64,000 bases of DNA from Rhizophagus clarus. Lineage: Eukaryota > Glomeromycota > Glomeromycetes > Glomerales > Glomeraceae. The position numbers and the translations under genes are program-made. Location: assembly GCA_015698045.1 (NCBI GenBank), contig BLAL01000270.1, positions 1 through 64,000 on the forward strand. The letters are read 5' to 3'. Positions 58,720-64,000 of the stretch are shown here, piece after piece (the first letter of the stretch is position 1; each line of letters opens with the position of its first letter). The notes below the pieces were generated by a model. It did no database searches. It was not told where the DNA came from and saw nothing but the letters and a program-made list of their open reading frames with translations.

Positions 58720-61130
58720 AAATTGAGACAAGAAAAAATTAACTATGATGATGGTTGCAGACATGTATTTAAGAATTTATAGAATGGAAGAGAGAGAGAA
58801 ATGGACCATGATGAATTGATGATGGTTGCATTTAGAGGATGTCAATTTGCTTGAACTAAAATATGAAGATGAGAAGATTGGATGATATGTTTGAGAAATT
58901 TCCACAGCAGTTCCTGCTACCCCTACTTCTACAACTCTTCCAATAACTAATTCTACTAAAAGTGAAATATCTCAACGATAAAGAATGAAGACGAGAGAAA
59001 AATGAACCATAATGGTTGCAGACATGCATTGGGAATTTATGGAATGGAAGCGAGAGAAAATGATGGTTGCAGAGAAGTATTGAGGAATTTATAGATAAAG
59101 GATAAGGATGAGAGAAAATGATGGTTGCAGAGAAGTCTTGAGGAATTTATAGATAAAGAATGAGGATGAGAGAAAATGATGGTTGCAGAGAAGTCTTGAG
59201 GAATTTATAGATAAAGAATGGAGATGAGAGGAAATGATGGTTGCAGAAAAGGATTGAGGAATTTCCATAGCAGCTCCTGCTACCCTTACTTCCACAACTC
59301 CTCCAATAACTATTCTACTAAAAGTGAAATATCTCAACGATAAAGAATGAAGACGAGAAAAAATTGGACCATAATGATGGTTGCAGACATGCATTGAGAA
59401 TTTGTGGAAGGAAATGAACCATGATGATGATGGTTGTAGGCTTGTGTTGAGGAATTTATAGAATGGAAACGAGAAAAAATGAACCATGACAATGTTTGCA
59501 GACATATATTGGTAAAGAATGGAAGCGAGTGAAAGATGAACAATGATGGTTGCAGACATGTATTTAGGAATTAGCGAGTGAAATGAACCGTGATGATGGT
59601 TGCAGATATGTTTTGAGGAATTTCTAAAGCAGCTCCCCTCTAATAACTAATTCTACTAAAAGTGAAATATTTCGACGATAAAGAATGAAGAAGAGAAAAA
59701 AAATGAACCATAATGATGTTCTCAGACATGCGTTGGGAATTTATGGAATGGAAGCGAGAGAAAATGATGGTCGCAGAGAAGTATTAAGGAATTTATAGAT
59801 AAAGAATGGAGATGGGAGAAAATGATGGTTGCAGAGATGTATTGAGGATTTTCCACAGCAACTATAACTCCTTCAATAACTAATTCTTCTATTAACAACG
59901 ATAAAGAAGACGAGATAAAATGGACCATAATAATGGTTGCGGACATGCATTGGGAAATTGTAGGATGGAAGCGAGGGAAATGAATCATGATGACGATGGT
60001 TGTAGGCTTGTATTGATGAATTTTTAGAATAGAGGCGAAAAAAAAAGATGTTTGCAGACATATAGTGAAGAATTTGTAGATAAAGAATGGAAACGAGAGA
60101 AAGATGAACAATGATGATGGTTGTGGACATGTATTTAGGAATTTATAGAATAGAAGCGAGAGAAATGAACCATGATGATAGTGCAGATATGTTTTGAGGA
60201 ATTTCTACAGTGACTCCTGCTACCCCTACTTCTACAACTCCTCCAATAACTAATTCTACTACTAAAAGTAAAATATCTCAACGATAAAGAATGAAGGCAA
60301 GAGAAAAAATGGACCATAATGATGGTTGCAGGCATGTAATGAGGAATTATAGAATGGAAATGAGAAAAATGAACTATGATGATATTTGCAAAACATGTAT
60401 TGAGGAATTTATAGAATGGAAGCGAGAGAAATGAGTCATGATAATGGTTTCAGACATGTATTTAGGAATTTACAGAATGAAGGCGAGAAAATGAACATTA
60501 ATAATGATTACTTCTTACAGGTATAAGTTTTGAGGAATTTGTAGATAGTGAAGGCAAAACGGACTATATTGATTGTTACAGGTATGTATTGAGGAAATTA
60601 TGATAAAGAATTAATGTGAATGAAATGGACCGTGATGATGGTTGCAGAATTTGTAGATAAAGAATGGAAACGAGAGAAAGATGAACAATGATGATGGTTG
60701 TGGACGTGTATTTAGAAATTTATAAAATGGAAGCGAGAGAAAAGATGAACCATGATAATGGTTGCAGACGTGTATTTAGAAATTTATAAAATGGAAGCGA
60801 GAGAAAAGATGAACCATGATAATGGTTGCAGACGTGTATTGAGAAATTTATAAAACGTAGACGAGCGAAAAAGCGGACATGCTTTGATGGAATTTATGGA
60901 ATAGAAGCAAGAGAAAGTGATGGTCGCAGAGATGTATTTGAGGAATTATAGAATGAGGGCGAACCATGACAATGATTACAACCATGTTTTGAGGAGTTTA
61001 TAGAATTGAGGTGAGCGAAATGAACCATGTTTATTTGTAGATAAAGAATAAAGGAGCCATGATCTATTTAGTTTCGGTGAAGCAGTAAAAAAGGAGCTCT
61101 GCACCTGTATTAACTGCCACTCCTATGCTA
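58720..61130. repeat. 2.4 kb minisatellite, 60-65 bp units with an embedded coding-like segment
   Basis: The base unit is 'gaatggaagcgagagaaatgaa', 'ccatgatgatggttgcagac', 'atgtattgaggaatttatag', repeated about 30 times with variation. Every 240-360 bp in the first half a different segment of about 85 bp is embedded: at about 58900, 59262, 59620, 59849 and 60200, with a relic near 61080. Read on the plus strand that segment encodes ISTAAPATPTSTTPPITNST followed by KSEISQR and a stop. The minus-strand ORFs (59089-60335) are artefacts of the repeat. Confidence 0.85.
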
Positions 61131-61539
61131 AATCTACTTTTCTTCTTAATAATGAAGTGAGATTATAATATTAAGTAGTGGCAAATTTATTACAATTAAA
61201 AATATAAAATTACAATAAAAAAAACTAATCAATAATTGCCAGATATCGTAGTAATTAATGGAGGTTAGGTAAGTAATTATAGTTTTTTCATTAAATGTTC
61301 TATGTTCTAAAACGATTTCTAATTATATATATATATTTTAACGCATTATATTTTATACGCATTCAATAAGAATATAAAATGAATTTCTGAGTAGTAACTT
61401 TCCGAAAAAAAGGTAAAGTGTTATTTATTCTACTAACTTTTAGTCACAAGATGTTGTTCGTAAAATTGGATCAACTAAAAATATTCATAATATCTTGGTT
61501 AATTAAAAAAAAAGTACATAAAAAATTCTAGATGTAATA
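61131..61539. other. AT-rich spacer, 3' flank of the HP1-like gene
   Basis: No gene or repeat recognised apart from a short AT run at about 61325. Confidence 0.4.
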
Positions 61540-62437
61540 CTATACCTTTAATGGACATTTTTGGTATATCTCACTTGAAATATGATAACTGTCTGTTCCA
61601 TCAGGCCTTCAAAAAATTAAAAAAAAAACAAAAAATCAATTATATCACATCTTATTAATTAATTAATTAATTGTATAATGATTGTGAACTTACCATTTTA
61701 TATGTACAAAGATATCATTAGAATCATTCTCGGTCTCACGTACAACATTCAAGATAGTCGCATGATTTTCCCAATTATTGTGAGTATATGGAGTAAAATA
61801 CTGATTTGTTCTTTCACTTTTTCCACAAGGTTGTAACCATTGGGGAATTTCAACATTGATTCCGTTGGAATCATTACTATTGATCATGGAAACATCATCA
61901 TCACTAACAATGGTACTCTTATCATCATTCGAGTCATTAGTTTCTTGATTAATTGTTAAATCAAGTTCTTTCTTATTATCAACATTATTTTTTTTAGATG
62001 ATCTACGACCCCTGCGATTTCGATTGGCACTATTTTTAGGAGGGCGACCTCTACGCTTAACGATATTTTTCTTATTTATCCAATAATTTCTGATCAATGA
62101 TGGTGCGTTTCTTAAAAAAAAAAAAAAAAAAAAGGATATGTAAATGTAAGTATTCGATTTAATTAATTAATTCATTAAAATTTCTCATAGTATTTCATTG
62201 GATGATAAAAATCTTACGTGTCTTCCTCATTGATCCAACTATTCTCTTCATCATCAAAATCCTTCCATTTAAGCAAGTATTCAATACCACCCTAAAATGT
62301 TTTTCATGAAAAAATGGTAAGAATTAATTGTAATTCTTTATTCTTAATCAATAATTACTTACATTTGAATTTGTTTTATGATCGATAATAGCTTCAACTT
62401 CAAAATATATAGAATCTGAAAAATCTTTTATGGACAT
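61540..62437 (-). CDS. HP1-like chromodomain and chromoshadow protein (210 aa)
   Basis: Four exons, 62437-62363, 62291-62218, 62110-61694 and 61606-61540, have GT-AG borders and agreeing phases and total 211 codons. Chromodomain at about residues 11-50: YFEVEAIIDHKTNSNGGIEY, then LLKWKDFDEENSWINEED, with the aromatic cage positions Y11, W33 and a third aromatic W42 in the usual places. An AT-hook-like RRGRPPK lies at 69-75, in a basic hinge; an acidic Ser/Asp-rich linker follows; the C-terminus is a chromoshadow domain (NWENHATILNVVRETE, then FVHIKWPDGTDSYHISSEIY, QKCPLKV). Heterochromatin protein 1 family members read H3K9 methylation and dimerise through the chromoshadow domain; length 210 aa is normal. 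The AT-hook in the hinge fits an AT-rich genome. Nuclear heterochromatin role inferred from domains. Confidence 0.9.
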
Positions 62438-63924
62438 TTTTTTATACAAAAGAATTGTTTCGTACAAAGAATTGTTTCGTGGATAAAAGATCGAAACTAG
62501 TGATCAGTAAAAAAATCATTTTTTATAAAAAAAAAAAAAAAAAAATTTCAAAAAAAGATAAAGTAAAATAAATAGATCATCAGTAGATAGATAGAATTCA
62601 TTATAAAGGTTAAAAAATGAGTGTGAGTTTATTATATTTTAAATTATTTGTAATTACACGTCATCAGTCTATGAATAATTGCAAGATTAATCACCTGATC
62701 AGATCAAAGAACACGTGAGTAAACAGGTTTGTAATTTTGATCAATATCTTGGCAATAATTCTAAAAAAAAATCATTAAAAACAAAACGAAAATATTCCAA
62801 ACTTTTGTCTTGGCATTCACGAAAATTGATCGTTATTCGTTTAAAAAAAAATTTAATACATTAAAATTTTGATTATGACAACATTTACTAATTCTATAAA
62901 GGATCGATTTACTGAAATTATCGAGCAAGTCTTTTCTCTTTGTAGAAATATAATATTATATTTACTACTAAGATATTCGGGGAATAAATCATCCTTTCTA
63001 TATCACAATTATCACGGTGATTATCGTAAAAATTAATGGTATCGGAAGTATCGGATATTCCGAATTCCGAAATATTCCAGAAAAAAAAAAAAAATTTTTT
63101 TTTTTTTTTTTCTTTCTAAAAAAAAGGGACCCTTGATTAATTTAACGTACAGTAAGTATTATATATTATTACGCATACATATATTATATATACATTTACA
63201 TTACACATATACACATACAATAATACAAGAATTAGCTTAAGTCATTGTAAATCATTGTCGATTTTAGTTAATAATTTTGATTTTATAATGTTGAACAAAA
63301 TTTCATAAAATTTCATATTACTTGATAATTGTTACATATTTATTATAATAATTTACAAATAAGAAGAAAATTTTCTCTAAAAAGACTTTTATTTCTTTTT
63401 TCTTTTAATCATGAGATCTTTATAATTATTTGAAATCGGTTCATGTACAATTTACGTTAGATGTAAATTATACATGCATATGTACCTTTTGGCATATCTT
63501 AATTTATAGTTGTTCTATGAAAAAAAAAATACAGTTATAATAAGAACATTTTGGTTTGTTGGCGTATTTAATGTTTACCTTTAAAAGATCTTTTTAGATG
63601 ATAAAAAAAGAATTAAATTACCCAATTAACGTTATTTTAAACGGAGAGTAAAAAAGGTTCATAATTATGACATTTACGGGGGGGGGACCTTTATTTAACA
63701 TGTGCCCTGAATCCCTAAACTTAATTCAGTTAATTCATTGGTAGATCCGATCAATTTAATTTCCAAAAGGAAAATTTTATTTCCCAATGTTTAAAGAAAG
63801 CATCACGTGTTCGGAAAAGAAAAGGGGAAGGAGAAAGGAAAATTTTTAAACTTTATATATTTTCGAACTTGAATTAAAAGTAATTGATTCTCTTCCGATT
63901 TACCAGAGATCAATGCAAATTTAT

Positions 63925-63956
<32 letters not shown>

Positions 63957-64000
63957 TATATTTCTTCAAATGAAAATTAATCATTCATTTATCAGATGTG
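62438..64000. other. Upstream region of the HP1-like gene and unassigned sequence
   Basis: Contains CACGTG motifs near 62711 and 63804, long A and T runs at 62523-62545 and 63080-63111, and TA microsatellites near 63170-63215 and 63918-63960. No second gene recognised. Confidence 0.45.

Noticed and set aside
59089-60335. Minus-strand Ser/His-rich ORFs
   Set aside because: Artefacts of the minisatellite at 58720-61130.

Overview
The window is a strongly AT-rich piece of a fungal nuclear genome. Short GT-AG introns (about 40-110 nt), a two-box MATA-HMG-type protein, an HP1-like chromodomain/chromoshadow protein, intron-bearing Tc1/mariner-type transposase remnants and several multicopy gene families I recognise from arbuscular mycorrhizal fungi all point to a Rhizophagus-like Glomeromycotina genome. 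The species call is an inference; no rRNA, tRNA or other marker was found.

Layout. 1-2,500: higher-order tandem array of about 600 bp units. 2.6-4.2 kb: intact six-exon gene of unknown function (379 aa). 4.5-4.8 kb: Tc1/mariner transposase remnant. 5.2-6.2 kb: two-exon gene with two CCHC zinc knuckles (minus strand) whose 3' flank carries five small GC hairpins. 7.9-10.1 kb: three-exon gene with a Gln/Pro-rich N-terminus and one in-frame stop; it shares an LFLRTR motif with the first gene. Then a Cdc20/Cdh1-like WD40 fragment (10.2-10.4), a truncated copy of the Gln/Pro gene's first exon (11.6), several satellites, a decayed SANT/Myb-like gene (12.8-13.4), a MITE (13.5-14.1) and a decayed gene of unknown family (14.8-17.0).

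17.4-47.5 kb is a gene-poor repeat island: a large inverted-repeat composite with a dead DDE transposase; hAT-like MITEs with 8 bp target duplications and short-word subterminal repeats; a 4.3 kb hAT-like element carrying a second one inside it; a 4.8 kb TIR element that holds a MITE, a Tc1/mariner element and a decayed array of micro-exon-like units; a striking 15-unit array of 41-nt exon-like blocks separated by intron-like spacers (28.4-30.3 kb); and a LINE-type ORF1 with 3' UTR. Pieces of one roughly 40 bp AT satellite recur between the insertions, so the island appears to have grown by serial insertion into that satellite.

47.9-64 kb: a decayed multi-exon gene of a Rhizophagus-type family with a duplicated GC-richer unit in one intron, a MITE-like block, a probable single-box HMG gene (52.7-53.3, minus), an intact two-box HMG gene (54.8-55.9, minus), a 2.3 kb minisatellite with an embedded coding-like segment (58.7-61.1), and an intact four-exon HP1-like gene (61.5-62.4, minus). 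The functional genes are thus two HMG proteins and one heterochromatin reader beside a repeat-dense domain; any functional link between them is inference.
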